64,000 nt of DNA from Gonocerus acuteangulatus (GCA_946811695.1 OX328123.1:47572009-47636008), one strand, 5' to 3'. Numbered from the stretch's first letter, positions 21,492 to 33,164 are shown. Program-made: numbers and translations. Notes: generated by a model from the sequence alone, not told the origin.

Positions 21492-24400
21492 TTGATAAAA
21501 AATTTCTTCTTCATAACTATTTATATATTAATGGTTAATAAAACATGTGTTAATGTAAACATTGCACAATTTAATAGTAGACATTCTTGGAAGGCTATGA
21601 ACTATATAAAACATGTGATTGATACATATAGGCTAGATATTCTATTGTTACAAGAGCCTTATCTAAAACATAATAAAACATATGGTTATTCCAATAGATA
21701 TAGAGTATTTGAATTTGGAAAAAACAAAACACGTGCTAGTACCATAGTAATTAATAAAAATATTAATGTTCTTTTTTTAACAGATTTATCGGACGATGAT
21801 ATGTGCGTTATTAAACTTAATATAATAAATACAAGTTTCATTTTAATAAATATGTATTTTGATATTACTAAAAATGTTGAGGAGGATTTAATAAAAATCG
21901 AAAAGGTAATGAATAGATATCCTAACCATAGTATTCTAATCGCAGCTGATACGAACTGTAGATCGCCTCTCTGGTTTGATAGAATAAGGAATGAAAGAGG
22001 TCTTATATTAGAGAATTTTATTCTCTCTAAAAATCTATTTATAATAAATGACAATGACTTAAAACCTACTTTCTCATCCTCTAATGGTAACAGCAACATA
22101 GACTTGACTATGACAAATGGAACTATGACCAAATACATACAAGACTGGACAAACCACGACGAAGAGAATTTTTCAGACCATTCCATCTTAACTTACACAT
22201 TGAAAATGTCAACAGATAATAGGCAATTCTTTACAAATGAAAAAGCTTATATTACCAAACATGCCAACTGGGATATTTTCCATAAAAAATTGGAAGATTA
22301 TATTAAAATAAAATTTGTACCTACCAATCATTCATTAACAAATCTAGAGCCATACTTGATTGACTCTCTGGATTCAAGAGGAATTAATATAACCATAAGC
22401 TTATTTCATAAGTGCCTAATTAAGACATGCAACAGTCTATTTTTAAGACACAAAAAGCATAGGACTATGAAATCGGCTCCTTGGTGGACTGAAGAACTGA
22501 CTGAACTAAGACACAAAACCAACACATTAAGACGACAATTCCAACGTACAAAAAACAATCCAGATTTAAGACAAACTCGGAAAAATGCTTACTTACAAAT
22601 AAAATCTATTTACACAAAAACAATAAAGAGGGAAAAGCTAAATTCATGGAAAACGTACTGCAATAACATAGACAAAACTAATCCTTGGACATGGATACAT
22701 AAACACTCAACTGGAAAATTAAGGACTGATTTACAACTACGTACAATACAGAAAAATGACGGAACTTTCACGACAGACACTGAGGAAACACTACAACATT
22801 TAATGAACAGCTTCTTCATATGTGACGACCCTACTAGCGACACTGACATACACATCACCATGAGACGAAACAGTAAACTACTACCAAATACTCAGGACGA
22901 CAGTACTTTATCAGATATAGAGATAAAAAGCTTGATTGATAACTTAAATCCACGCAAAGCTGCTGGATTTGATTTAATTACAGTAGAAATATTTCAAAAA
23001 GTTTTTAATATTTTCCCATGTTTTATAATAAACTTGTATAAAAAGTGTTTCAATAGTGGAATCTTCCCTGATGTATGGAAAATTTCTAAGGTAATCCCAG
23101 TACCTAAACATAATGGACAGAACTACAGACCTATAAGTATCATTCCAGTCGGAGGCAAAGTTCTAGAAAAACTTATCAACTCCAGACTTTCTTTTCACCT
23201 TATTAAGCATGCACCATTGCACCCTAATCAATATGGGTTCACGCCTCAAACAAGTACTGTAGATGCTCTTCATAAAATTGTGAATTTCTTAAGATCGCAG
23301 TTGCAAGAAAAGAAGCATATTGTGATAATTTCGTTGGACATCAAAGGAGCATTTGACCATGCTTGGTGGCCATCGATATTCGAATCATTACACAAACACC
23401 AATGCCCCCAAAATATTTTCAGATTACTAACAGACTATCTCCATAATAGACATGTATACATGACACTACAAAACACGACAGTACATACATCACAGAACAG
23501 AGGTACTCCACAAGGATCAGCTTGTTCACCACTACTATGGAACCTAATTATGGACAGTTTACTCACAACAGAAACCCCTGAAGGGACAGAGATTATAGCA
23601 TTTGCTGACGACATTCTACTTACAGTAGTTGGGACAAACTTAACTGAAATAGAAGAACGTGCAAACTTAACTTTAGACACAATTAATGAATGGACGAACA
23701 GAAACAAACTTACATTTAACTTGGAGAAATCGACATGCACACTATTTACAAGAAGTAGAAATATACCTAAATTAGACATTACTCTAAATGGACAAACTAT
23801 TAAAGAAAAAACTGTTCTTAAATATCTAGGACTTTATATTGACAACAAGTTGAAATGGAACTATCACATTACTAACTTACAAACACGACTATTTTCAATA
23901 ATAAATGGACTATCGATGGCTGCCAGAGTTACTTGGGGTCTTAATTCTGACGCATTAGCCACAATCTACAAAGGGGCGATTGTCCCCATGTTGACGTACG
24001 GGATTGAAATATGGGGTCATGCTTTAAGTGTGAAAAGAAATGTGAAAAAACTAGAAAGAGTACAGCGATTAGCTGCGATTAAAATATCTAGGGGATATCG
24101 TACATTATCATATGAAGCATCATGTGTTTTAGCTAACACATTGCCAATTCACATCAAAGCTGAGGAAATGATAAGGCTGCATAGGTTATTGAAATTGAAA
24201 GAAATTCCAGAAGACTTTACTTATCAGAACATCACAGCACATGACATAGAACAAGACATGCGGTTCACGAACTGGTTACACCCTAAAGACAACATTGTAC
24301 CGACTGACGATGTAGAAACAACATGGACTTATCACATTTACTCGGACGGTAGTAAAAGCGATGACTGTGTTGGATCTGCATACATAATACTAAAAAACGA

Positions 24401-25190
24401 CATAACTATTCACAGCGGACAATACAGACTATCACCACTATGTACGAACAACCAGGCAGAAAACCTTGCAATCATAAAAGTAGTAGAAACACTATATTCC
24501 ATAAGTCACGACGGAGACACATGCATAATATACACTGACAGCAAGACAAACATAGCGCGGATATACAACAGCCAAAATCATAACGAACAGACTGAGCACA
24601 TTAGAACACTACTAATTCTGTGTAAACAGAAAAATATGACAGTTACAATAACATGGATTAAAGGACATTCTGGACTATTAGGGAACGAGACAGTTGACTT
24701 ACTAGCAAAATCAGCTTCAAAGGACACGACATTACCTATATCTTACTCTAAACTTACATCACAGACTATAAAAACACTACTGCGAGACAAATCAATGCAA
24801 AGATGGGACGAACGATGGACAAACACAACTAAAGGAAGACATTTACACAAATTCATACCTACAATACTCAACAGACAAAAATTAACACTTAACAACTTCA
24901 AAATGACTCAATTCATATCAGGACATGGACCGACGAAAAGTTATCTACATAAATTTAAACTTATGACTACTAACACATGTAAATGCAACAATACAACTGA
25001 ACAGACTTACGACCACCTCCTGTATGACTGTACATTACTGGAGGGACCCAGGACAAAACTGATTAAGGATATTACCTTACAGGACGGAACTTGGCCCACT
25101 GACAAACCTGACTTACTACTTACATATTTTAAGGAATTTGACGCATTTATTAAACAACTGGACCTAAAAAATATCAATGAACTCATCTGA
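21492..25190 (+). CDS. LINE ORF2: endonuclease, reverse transcriptase, RNase H
   Basis: 1232 codons, intact. Endonuclease at about 15-235 (NIAQFNSRHS, LLLQEPYLK, ADTNCRSPLWFD, FSDHSILTY). Reverse transcriptase at about 500-780 (RPISIIPVGGKVLEKLI, SLDIKGAFDHAWW, GTPQGSACSPLLWNL, catalytic IIAFADDILL). RNase H at about 950-1080 with all four acidic residues (IYSDGSKSDD, NQAENLAI, IIYTDSKTN, GNETVDLLAK). A C-terminal zinc motif CKCNN...HLLYDC is present. Together these nick the target, copy the RNA and remove it. The ATG at 21531 would also leave the endonuclease whole. Domain order and the C-terminal GHGPTKSYLHKF block point to the R1/I group. No frameshift or stop was seen, so it may be active, although its separation from ORF1 by copy A5 could hinder this. 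Confidence 0.93.
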   Translation: MIKNFFFITIYILMVNKTCVNVNIAQFNSRHSWKAMNYIKHVIDTYRLDILLLQEPYLKHNKTYGYSNRYRVFEFGKNKTRASTIVINKNINVLFLTDLSDDDMCVIKLNIINTSFILINMYFDITKNVEEDLIKIEKVMNRYPNHSILIAADTNCRSPLWFDRIRNERGLILENFILSKNLFIINDNDLKPTFSSSNGNSNIDLTMTNGTMTKYIQDWTNHDEENFSDHSILTYTLKMSTDNRQFFTNEKAYITKHANWDIFHKKLEDYIKIKFVPTNHSLTNLEPYLIDSLDSRGINITISLFHKCLIKTCNSLFLRHKKHRTMKSAPWWTEELTELRHKTNTLRRQFQRTKNNPDLRQTRKNAYLQIKSIYTKTIKREKLNSWKTYCNNIDKTNPWTWIHKHSTGKLRTDLQLRTIQKNDGTFTTDTEETLQHLMNSFFICDDPTSDTDIHITMRRNSKLLPNTQDDSTLSDIEIKSLIDNLNPRKAAGFDLITVEIFQKVFNIFPCFIINLYKKCFNSGIFPDVWKISKVIPVPKHNGQNYRPISIIPVGGKVLEKLINSRLSFHLIKHAPLHPNQYGFTPQTSTVDALHKIVNFLRSQLQEKKHIVIISLDIKGAFDHAWWPSIFESLHKHQCPQNIFRLLTDYLHNRHVYMTLQNTTVHTSQNRGTPQGSACSPLLWNLIMDSLLTTETPEGTEIIAFADDILLTVVGTNLTEIEERANLTLDTINEWTNRNKLTFNLEKSTCTLFTRSRNIPKLDITLNGQTIKEKTVLKYLGLYIDNKLKWNYHITNLQTRLFSIINGLSMAARVTWGLNSDALATIYKGAIVPMLTYGIEIWGHALSVKRNVKKLERVQRLAAIKISRGYRTLSYEASCVLANTLPIHIKAEEMIRLHRLLKLKEIPEDFTYQNITAHDIEQDMRFTNWLHPKDNIVPTDDVETTWTYHIYSDGSKSDDCVGSAYIILKNDITIHSGQYRLSPLCTNNQAENLAIIKVVETLYSISHDGDTCIIYTDSKTNIARIYNSQNHNEQTEHIRTLLILCKQKNMTVTITWIKGHSGLLGNETVDLLAKSASKDTTLPISYSKLTSQTIKTLLRDKSMQRWDERWTNTTKGRHLHKFIPTILNRQKLTLNNFKMTQFISGHGPTKSYLHKFKLMTTNTCKCNNTTEQTYDHLLYDCTLLEGPRTKLIKDITLQDGTWPTDKPDLLLTYFKEFDAFIKQLDLKNINELI

Positions 25191-25243
25191 TTGCCCACAT
25201 ATGTATTATGTTATTTACATATGTATATAATTTTGTTTATTTA

Positions 25244-25245
<2 letters not shown>

Positions 25246-25279
<34 letters not shown>
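25246..25279. repeat. Poly(T) tract in LINE 3' UTR
   Basis: About 34 T residues on the coding strand, about 190 bp before the LINE's 3' end. Confidence 0.9.
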
Positions 25280-25465
25280 TAGTTTTCGTTTTATTTTTAT
25301 TTTTATTATTGTCATTTAATTTCAGTATTCATATTCATTGTAAAAGAACTCATTATTTTATGTACATACCTAATCAAAATACGTGTAGTATCCAGAAAGG
25401 ATGGCATACGTAGATAAATAAACTCCCATGCTGGAGGGTTACTCCAACGTGGAAAACATGAAAAA

Positions 25466-26805
25466 ACCCCTAGAGACCGAAAATAACAGTGGTTCAAATT
25501 TGTATATATTTATTTGTCTGTTATTTGAAAGGTCAAGTTCGTTAACCAGCAAAATCCGCCCACTGGAAGATGGCGTTTGGGGCGAAATTCGCGCAAATAA
25601 AATCGCAACGCTTACATTTTTGAGTTCATATGCTTGTAAGTACTCGTTTTGTAGGCTTCTTGGCCTAGGAAAACGAATGAAACCGTTTTTAAGGCGATAG
25701 CTTTAACCTTTTTAACTTTAAATTGGGAACATAGTTGCTGAATAACGTTTTTGGTTTTGGTACATAAAATCATGGGATTCAGTTGAAACATTTTTTGCAT
25801 GTTCAAATTTTATCAAAACTAATATCTTAAACTTTGTCTTACGTTTGGAGTTAAGGAAGGGTTAGAATAAAATATTTTATGAACAGACATGAAAAGTTTT
25901 GGGAACTTCGTATATTTTCATTAATATCTCGAACACGGTTGGGAAATTTTCATAAGTGGATAGAAACTAGTTGAAAGCTTTCTAAATTCTCTACAGAAAA
26001 GATTCTGAAACAAGTTTTGATTAGGTGATGTCAATCGAAAAAATAAGTGCTTAAAACTTCAAATACGTCTGTTTAGTTCTTATGAACGGGTGTTTGTCGT
26101 TCTTTTTGTAATTTTTGTCTCTTTCCCTTAGTTTTTTATTGATTTTTATTTTTGTAATTTCTTATGTTAAGAAAATGTATTTGTGTGTAAAACAGGATAG
26201 GTAAAATGAGACCAATTTTCTTTTGCTAGAAATAATGAAAAGTTTTGGGAACTTCGTATAATTTCTTAATATCTCGAAAACGGTTGAAAATCTTGGGAAG
26301 CGAAAGGTTACCATTCGAAAGCTTACTAAATGCTCTACAAAAAATGTTCTGACGAAAGTTTTAATTAGGCGATGTCAATCGGAGAAATAAGTGCTTAAAC
26401 CATTAAAGTAATTGATTTCGTTTGTTCGAACGGTTTTTTTGTCTGTTTTTATTCCTTGTTATTTCTTAATTGCTTATAGTTGGATAATGTATTTTACAAT
26501 AAAACTAGGTAAGTAAAATAACAAAACAATTTTTTGTTAGAAATATAGATTTCCTAGATTCCAAGACCTTGTAACTAGCGGGACCCTTTCAAGTGTTGAC
26601 CGACCCTTCCAGGTAAGATCGTAAATCAAGACCTTTCAAGACTGGTGGAACCAAAATAATAACTGCTTCTATTTTAATCTTAAGGCGATTCGCCAAAGTT
26701 GCGAAGCCTTATCAATATATAAATATTTTAATCTTTCCAAATTAGACTAGGGATAAGAAAGGAACCGCGCTAAGATGATGCAGTTCCTGCGAGTCGGACT
26801 TTTTG
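25466..26805 (+). repeat. Family A, copy A4, 3' part
   Basis: Resumes at ACCCCTAGAGACCGA, lacks a piece of the conserved middle after the short TA segment, then runs through three degenerate modules. It ends with GGAACCGCGCTAAGATGATG...GAGTCGGACTTTT. Confidence 0.85.
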
Positions 26806-27896
26806 AGTTCATAAGCTTGTAAGTACTCGTTTCATATGATTCCTGGGCTAGGAAAACGAATGAACCCATTTTGAAGGCGATCGCTTTAACCGTTTTCGAG
26901 AAAATTGGAAAAATAGTTTTTGAATACCGTTTTTGGTTTGGGTACTTAGAATTACGGGATTCAGTTGAAACTTTATCTGCATGTTCTACTTTCATTAAAA
27001 CTAATATGTTGAAAGTTTTGTTACGTTTGGATTTAAGGAAGGGTTAGAATAAAATATTTTATGAACAGACATGAAAAGTTTTGGGAAGTTCGTATACTTT
27101 CATTAATATCTCGAACACGGTTGGGAAATCGTGGTAAGTGGATAGACACTATTTGAAAGCTTACTAAATTCCCTACAAAAAAGATTCTAAAACTATTTTT
27201 GATTAGGTCATGTCAATCGGTGAAATAAGTGCTTAAAACTTCAAATACGTCTGTTTTGTTCTTATGAACGGGTTTTTGTCGTTCTTGTTGTCATTTTTGT
27301 CTCTTTCCCTTCGTTTTTTATTGCTTTTTATTTTTGTAATTTCTTATGTTGCGAAAATTTTGTGTGTAAAACAGGATATGAAAAATGAGGCCAATTTTCT
27401 GTTGCTAGAAATAATATAAATTTTGGGAACTTTCATTAATATCTCGAACACTGTTGAGAATTTTGGGAAACGGAAGAATACCATTAGAAAGCTTATTAAA
27501 AGCTCTACATAAAAGGTTCTAATAAAAGTTTTGATTAGGCGATGTCAATCGGAGAAATAAGAGCTTAAAGCTTTAAAGTAATTGATTTCGCTTATTCGAA
27601 GTGTTCTTTTTGTCTGTATTTTATTCCTTGTTATTTTTTAATTGCTTATAGTTGGATAATGTATTCGAAAATAAAACAGGTTATGTAAAATAACAAAAAC
27701 AATTTATTGTTAGAAATATAGAGTTCCAAGATTCCAAGACCTTGTAACTAGCGGGACGGTTTCTAGTGTTGCCGACCCTTCCAGGTAAGATTGTAAATCC
27801 TACCTTTCAAGACTGGTGGAACCAAAATATAACTGTCAGGGTTCGGTCACTCCTACTTAATGAAACTACATTTTATCGTAAAAATGGTTTTATTGT

Positions 27897-27935
27897 GCCG
27901 ACGTTTCGGCTTGAACTTCAAGCCTTCATCAGGGC
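27897..27935 (-). ncRNA. Hammerhead-ribozyme-like motif, copy 1
   Basis: Minus strand, identical to 39431-39469: GCC (stem I), CTGATGA core, one extra A, GGCTTG/CAAGCC (stem II), GAAA, CG (self-complementary stem III), TC (cleavage side), GGC (stem I). All conserved core residues are present. The extra A after CTGATGA is unusual and may reduce or abolish activity. Confidence 0.45.
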
Positions 27936-27996
27936 TGTAAATACAAGTAGGACATATTTAACACTAATATATGCACATATCTATGTAAATATACCT

Positions 27997-28000
<4 letters not shown>

Positions 28001-28052
<52 letters not shown>

Positions 28053-28062
28053 TAATATATAT
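28001..28062. repeat. (TA)n microsatellite
   Basis: TA run in the nested element, followed by ATATACACATACAC-type mixed repeats. Confidence 0.9.
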
Positions 28063-28312
28063 ATATGCATATACACATACACATATACACGCACACGTAT
28101 GTACATATATATGCCCACATACATGCACATATGGGGTATGTATTATTAAGTAGCAGTGACCTAACCCGGACAATCCCTACCTTGCATCATCAACGGTCAA
28201 CGATCTCCTCTCAACAAAATAATAACTGCTTCTATTTTAATCTTTCGAAATTAGACTAGGGATAAGAACGGAACCGCGCTAAGATGAGGCAGTTCCTGCG
28301 AGTCGGACTTTT

Positions 28313-29126
28313 TGGGTTTGGTTCAAATCAAGCATGCAGATGTTACTTTTGGAACAAATCAGTAAACACCTGGTGCTAAGTCTACCTTTTTTATTGTTCT
28401 TATTGATAATTTAGTACAAGAGGCCTTATATGTGGATCCCCACGCCATCTTCAATACATAGTCCATTACAAAAACGAAATTGATGGTTAATAACATAAAA
28501 AACTACGCCAACGGGAATATTTTTTAAATTAAGCGTTGTGATTGTTCAATATGGTCCTGTTGTGCTTCGTTTAATCCATGTGTTTGAAATAGTTGTTTGC
28601 ATGAATCATCTTTTTTTGATAATGAATTTCATGTGGATCTGTTTCGATTTCTTCAATTCTGACTTTATATTTAAATTCTCCATCCATGAAAACATATGCA
28701 ACCGTATCTTTTTAAGGCGTATAAACTTCTGGCCTTCGTGGAATGTATTTGTCGCCATCCTGTTTATGTTTGCTTTTAGTACGTTTATGTAATAAAATCG
28801 TGCATTGACAGTACGTTTCAATAGAAAATTCATTTATAACCCTCAGTGATAGTCATATCTACTTTTCATTTATATAAAGTAATATTTTGATATTAAATAA
28901 ATTGAGAAGAGTCTTCTGTGTTGTTACAGTCTTTGAAATAACAATCTGCCCTGCCTGTTAAAACTGTATAAGACAACTTCTCTTTCACTCTGCCATTTGC
29001 TAGAAGTTTATTCTGCGAATGTTCCTTTAATTACTTCGAAAGACAATTATTGTGTAAGGACGCGTGATTTGTAATTACCCTTAAGGCTAGAATCTTTTGT
29101 GTAAAATAATCTTCATTGCTTTTCAG
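28313..29126. other. Upstream region of the LRR gene
   Basis: No supported coding sequence. A splice-acceptor-like TTTCAG at 29121-29126 just before the start codon suggests that a 5' UTR exon lies further upstream, but I cannot place it or a promoter. Confidence 0.4.
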
Positions 29127-29303
29127 AAAAGTGAGATGATCCTGATAATCTTGGTTCTTTACTCTATCTGTACGTCTAAAGCCCTAAGCTGCCCAGAGTC
29201 TTGTGACTGCAGACTGGATGTTACTGGGAGGAAACAGCTGTCTTGCACAAAGGGTGGAATGAACGGATCAGTACCGATCAGGGATATATATCCCGGAATA
29301 GAG
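29127..29303 (+). CDS. LRR transmembrane protein, exon 1
   Basis: Start codon at 29136 after the acceptor TTTCAG. The exon encodes residues 1-56 and ends at GAG before GTAATA (phase 0). Residues 1-17 form a signal peptide (MILIILVLYSICTSKA), followed by the LRRNT cysteine pattern C-x3-C-x-C-x11-C (CPESCDC). The spliced protein has 575 residues: LRRNT, repeats to about 428, LRRCT 429-480, a transmembrane helix at about 497-521 and a 54-residue cytoplasmic tail. It should be a cell-surface adhesion or receptor protein. Insect families of this layout include tartan/capricious-like and windpipe-like proteins, but I cannot assign it to one. The open frame upstream of 29136 is intronic. Confidence 0.85.
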
Positions 29304-29894
29304 GTAATATTTTATTATTATTCACTACTAGATAGACAACATCATGATTTTAAGCAACTTTGCAGATGATATCTCTACAAGATTAAGAACCGAGGTCGTT
29401 TTAGAGAAAATAAGAAGTATCATATATTATAACTAAATAACCTAATAAGAATACAAAAATTTAAAACTATAATCTACATAAGAACATTTAAATATGAAAC
29501 ACTCAAGAAATTAAATAAGAAAAATTCGAAAAAAAAAAAAAAGTGGTATTTTAGCAGTCCTAAGTGACACCAGAAGAGCGAATTCATTATTAAGTTTTAG
29601 AAAACTTCTTAGATGCTTTCTGGAATTAAAACTTTGAAAATGAGTTTCATTCATGTTTAAATAATACTCAAAGATATATTAACATAAATATGTAATCATA
29701 TGTGCAATTTTTATGAATGCATAACCAATACGTGTGTACATGTCTAACTGTTTATATCTCCAAATATATTGTTGTACTGTTAATCTGTGAATGTTATCCC
29801 GCAGAATTCACAGATTGACAGAATAATATATTTTGAATTTATATATTTCGACCTGCTATTGTCTGCAACGGATCACATTAGAGGTGGGCGATCT

Positions 29895-30357
29895 GAATCG
29901 ATATTTCAAAGAATCGATATATGGTGTTATAAAACACCAAATATCGATTTTTTGGATCGATCTACAAGGGCCGATCTTTTTAAGAATCGATCTCTTTGGG
30001 CCGATCTTTTAATGCATCGATATTCAAAGGCCAATCTTATAAAGAATCGATCTCTTTGGGCCGATATTTTAATGAATCGATTTTCAAGGGCCGATCTTTT
30101 TAAGAATCGATCTCTTTGGGCCGATCTTTTAATGAATCGATCTTCAAGGGCCGATATTTTTAAGAATCGATCTTCAAGGGCCGATCTTATAAAGAATCGA
30201 TCTCTTTGGACCGATCTTTTAATGAATCGATCTCTTTGGGCAGATCTTTTAATGAATCGATCTTCAAGGGCCGATATTTTTAAGAATCGATCTCTTTGGG
30301 CCGATCTTTTAATGAATCGATCTTCAAGGGCCGATCTTATAAAGAATCGATCGGCCT
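29895..30357. repeat. 30-bp minisatellite in intron 1
   Basis: Two 30-bp unit types, AATCGATCTCTTTGGGCCGA... and AATCGATCTTCAAGGGCCGA..., alternate over about 450 bp. Each holds ATCGAT and GGCCGAT. Because 30 is divisible by three, an open frame (29787-30359) with a 10-residue period (RSLWADLLMN) runs through. I read this as a by-product of the repeat, not a gene. Confidence 0.9.
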
Positions 30358-31967
30358 AGAATACCGTAAATTAAAGTTGTTTTTTTTTTTTTAATTTCAA
30401 ATAGGTAATCTCACCTATTGTTACTCAATCTCATTTCTGAAAAATTCTCATTTATTTAACTTAAGAAGAAATTAACCCAACAGTGCCCTATGTCGAGTAA
30501 CAGACTTTTAATAAAACAATAAAATTAGACAACGACTCAATACCTTCTTTTTACCCAACTAGAAGGTAATATAATAAAAATAAGGTTTCAATCTGTTCTC
30601 TTAATTTGTATAACCATTTTTTCCATTATTGTTATTATTATTTTCTATTTTTTTCTCATTTGGTAAACAGTAGTAATTTTATTTTATATTATTTTTTATG
30701 AAAAATAGTCTTAAATATTTCTACTTTTAGACTATTGATATATTTTTCATAATATCAAGTATTCGAATCGACTTATTTAGGTCGATTTGAAGTAGTGTTG
30801 GGGAATTCTCGAATGAGAATCGCTGCGAGTCGAATGGAATGCGAATTTCGTAGGTAATAGTAATTAATTGTGAAAAGATCCATATCAATGATTGGTCCAT
30901 ATCGTAGATCGGATCTTCTGAGCCTAGAAGGTCGATCTTTTGAATCGAACTCGTTCATCTTTATTGTGGATCGATATTTTCATTTCGATTCGAATCGATT
31001 CAAAAGATCACTAGATCTGCTAATTACTTAAGTTGCTTAATAAAATAATTGATTAAATCATGAAGCATTGATACTTGTTAAAGTAACTGCATTAGTGTCG
31101 ATTTGGTTAACCAATGTATGAACGTAATTGTGATTAACGATTGAGTTACAAAAGTAAACATTTCGCGATTTCTTTTATGTATATACTTGTATTTTTCAAT
31201 AAAGTCCAGTATATATTTTAATTAGAGAAATGTTGTGAATCAGAAAAGACTTTATAAAATAGAAAACAAAAGGGGTTTATTAGCAGGAATGCTCCTGTAA
31301 ATGAAGAATATGTTCAAACGAAGATCCCTTTGACTCTAATTACAATGAAAACAAGCTTGTTAAGTAAAGGGCTATATATCAAAGAGAAACCTAAGTCCTA
31401 GAAATGTTTCCTTGAAATAATAGAAGTCTAGTTAACTCTAACATTCCTTTAGATTTCCGCTCAAAAGCTTTTTAAACTAACAAAAAAAGATTTTTCCAGC
31501 TTTGGAAGAAAATATGCTACATGTTCTCGTCTTGAGGAAAATGCCTGCTAATTTATCTGCATTTTATGTAGTTTTGTGTAGTAGGTATTCTGTGTACTCA
31601 AGGTACTCCGATGTCAAGGAGTTTTTTCAATATATGAAATTATTTATCTTCTGAATTTGATTCCTAAATATGGTATGCTTAAATCAAAATTGTATTAAAA
31701 AAAAATTAATCTATGAGCATTTCATAACGTCCACATTTATAATAAAGGATTCGGCTATAACCATTATCAATTTATTTTTGTCTGTCTTATTCTCTTTTAA
31801 GAAGTAAGGAAATATTTTGAATTTGATCTGGATTCACTCTCACACTTACAGTCCATTTGCTAAAAAGAATTAAAGAAAATGAGAAAGTTCGGAGTAGATG
31901 ATTATTTAGGTACTATTTTTTTTTTTATGAAATTATAATAAAATTTATCTATTTAAATTTTAACGTC
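30358..31967. other. Intron 1, AT-rich
   Basis: Scattered ATCGAT/GATCGAT motifs continue to about 31010. No exon or complete element is seen. Confidence 0.5.
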
Positions 31968-32150
31968 CATTATTTTTAACTAACTTTGGAACGGGTTATC
32001 TATAGATTACCACCCGTTTCTAGCCAGGATTGAGTTGATGCCTTTTCTTTTTTATAAAGAAAAGCCACCACCTCATCGTGGGAATCGAACCCGCGACACT
32101 TGGAACAGACTGTTAAGTGCTCACGCCTTAACACTCATGGCTCCCGGGCC
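31968..32150 (-). mobile_element. SINE family 2
   Basis: On the minus strand: tRNA-like head with GGTTCGATTCC, GGTGGCTTTTCTTTATAAA, CCTGGCTAGAAACGGGTGG, GATAACCCGTTCC, and a TAATGGACGTTAAAA end. Confidence 0.75.
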
Positions 32151-32637
32151 TCCCGTATAAAAAAATGTAAAGGTAAGTATAATGCTACAGCAAGGAAATA
32201 AACAGCCTGTACTTTAGAAATAAATAAAAGGAGATGTTCCTGAAGTCCTCGAACTGTACAATAAAAATCAAAATATTTGGACTTATATTGGATAAAATAA
32301 ATTTGTTTTGCAGTGCTACTGCCGCCAAAATGTTTTTGCACGTTCATGTTTGCTGGATAGCTTTTTGAATATGTATGCACAATTATCAAATACATTTAGG
32401 CAAAAATAATTTTTTGTAAATTGAAATATATTCCATTTGTCATTGTATATTCCATTTATAAAAGGCATAAAATCAGTTAATGGAAGGTTTTGGTAATTCA
32501 TGAAGTAAATCAAATAAAATCTCAAAGAGAAGGAAATTTACGTTATATTAAGTGGAAATTATTCCAGTCCCAACGTTCGCTCTAGAAAAACACTATTACC
32601 ATTATGTTTATCTTTTGAATACATAAACATATATAAT

Positions 32638-32690
32638 ACACACACACATATATATGTGTGTTTGTGTGTGTGTGTGTGTAAATATATGTT
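32638..32690. repeat. (CA)/(TG) microsatellite
   Basis: Alternating CA then TG runs that can fold on each other. Confidence 0.85.
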
Positions 32691-32978
32691 TATTTTTTTA
32701 TTGGGGTTTATGATTAAAATTTCGGTTCATAACATTTTTCGGTTCTTTCTTCTTGAGCCTTGAATATATTCCTATTCTTCTTACATTTCTACTGACCTAG
32801 CTTATTTCTTCCCGTAAAATATAAGTAAATGTTGAACTATGGAAGGGCTGTAAAATTGAATAAAAACCAAAATCTCAATTTTCATTAATATCAGTTCTTC
32901 TAGCTGAGAAATCAATATTACTAATGATAATGATATAATTTGAAATATCTTCATAATTTAGTCAATGGTATATTGTAG

Positions 32979-33164
32979 GTTCTGCGGATAACTGGGCCTT
33001 GGTACAACGAGAACCATTTGACCATCGGTCCGATATTCCGTGGATTCCATAAGCTGAAGGAAATCCACATTACGAGGTCAAACATCCCAGCTATCGGTAA
33101 GCATTCCTTCTGGGGAGTTCCGACTCTAGCTATCCTCAACCTCACAGACAACAACATTATACAG
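32979..33164 (+). CDS. LRR transmembrane protein, exon 2
   Basis: Acceptor TATTGTAG ahead, donor GTAAAT behind; phase 0 at both ends. It encodes residues 57-118, with LRR text LKEIHITRSNIPAI and LAILNLTDNNI. The reading joins the LRRNT to the repeat block. The preceding intron is 3.7 kb. Confidence 0.85.

Larger units (their letters stand above)
18786..25465 (+). mobile_element. Full-length I/R1-group LINE with 15-bp TSD
   Basis: ACCCCTAGAGACCGA is present at 18771-18785 and again at 25466-25480, and the host sequence (family A) reads straight through once the LINE is removed. The element holds two intact ORFs (18801-19808 and 21492-25190) and a short 5' UTR of 15 bp. The 3' UTR ends in a hairpin (CCATGCTGGA...TCCAACGTGG) and AAAAA. 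Removing the family A copy between the ORFs leaves about 5.1 kb, a normal size. Intact frames suggest a young insertion. Confidence 0.9.
27836..28221 (-). mobile_element. Small element with hammerhead-like motif, copy 1
   Basis: 386 bp flanked by ATAACTG on both sides (27829-27835 and 28222-28228). It has subterminal inverted repeats (GGGTTCGGTCACT... and AGTGACCTAACCC), a (TA)n tract and the hammerhead-like motif on the minus strand. It has no coding capacity. Inverted terminal segments plus a ribozyme recall Penelope-like elements or retrozymes, but the class is inferred. Confidence 0.65.
26801..28312 (+). repeat. Family A, copy A6 (5'-truncated)
   Basis: Starts inside the element at GAGTTCATAAGCTTGTAAG, directly after the end of A4, and ends at GAGTCGGAC (28312). 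It contains the 386-bp nested element at 27836. It is the closest relative of the reversed copy A7 (39074-40904), which has the same nested insertion at the same place. Confidence 0.85.

Noticed and set aside
21686..22186. Minus-strand frame inside the LINE endonuclease
   Set aside because: It is an antisense shadow of ORF2 with no recognisable motif.
27766..28149. 127-codon frame in family A
   Set aside because: It runs through a TA microsatellite and the hammerhead-bearing element; the sequence is repeat-derived.
28538..28833. Opposed short frames upstream of the LRR gene
   Set aside because: AT-rich, no domain, no codon bias, and they overlap each other on both strands.
29787..30359. 190-codon open frame in LRR intron 1
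   Set aside because: It is produced by a 30-bp minisatellite whose period is a multiple of three; no start context, domain or splice signal supports a gene.
29881..31015. hAT element starting TAGAGGTGGGC and enclosing the minisatellite
   Set aside because: The left motif looks like a hAT end, but I could not find a matching right end or an 8-bp TSD; motifs near 30795 and 31000 only resemble it.
32951..33157. Minus-strand open frame over LRR exon 2
   Set aside because: It is the antisense shadow of a well-supported exon.
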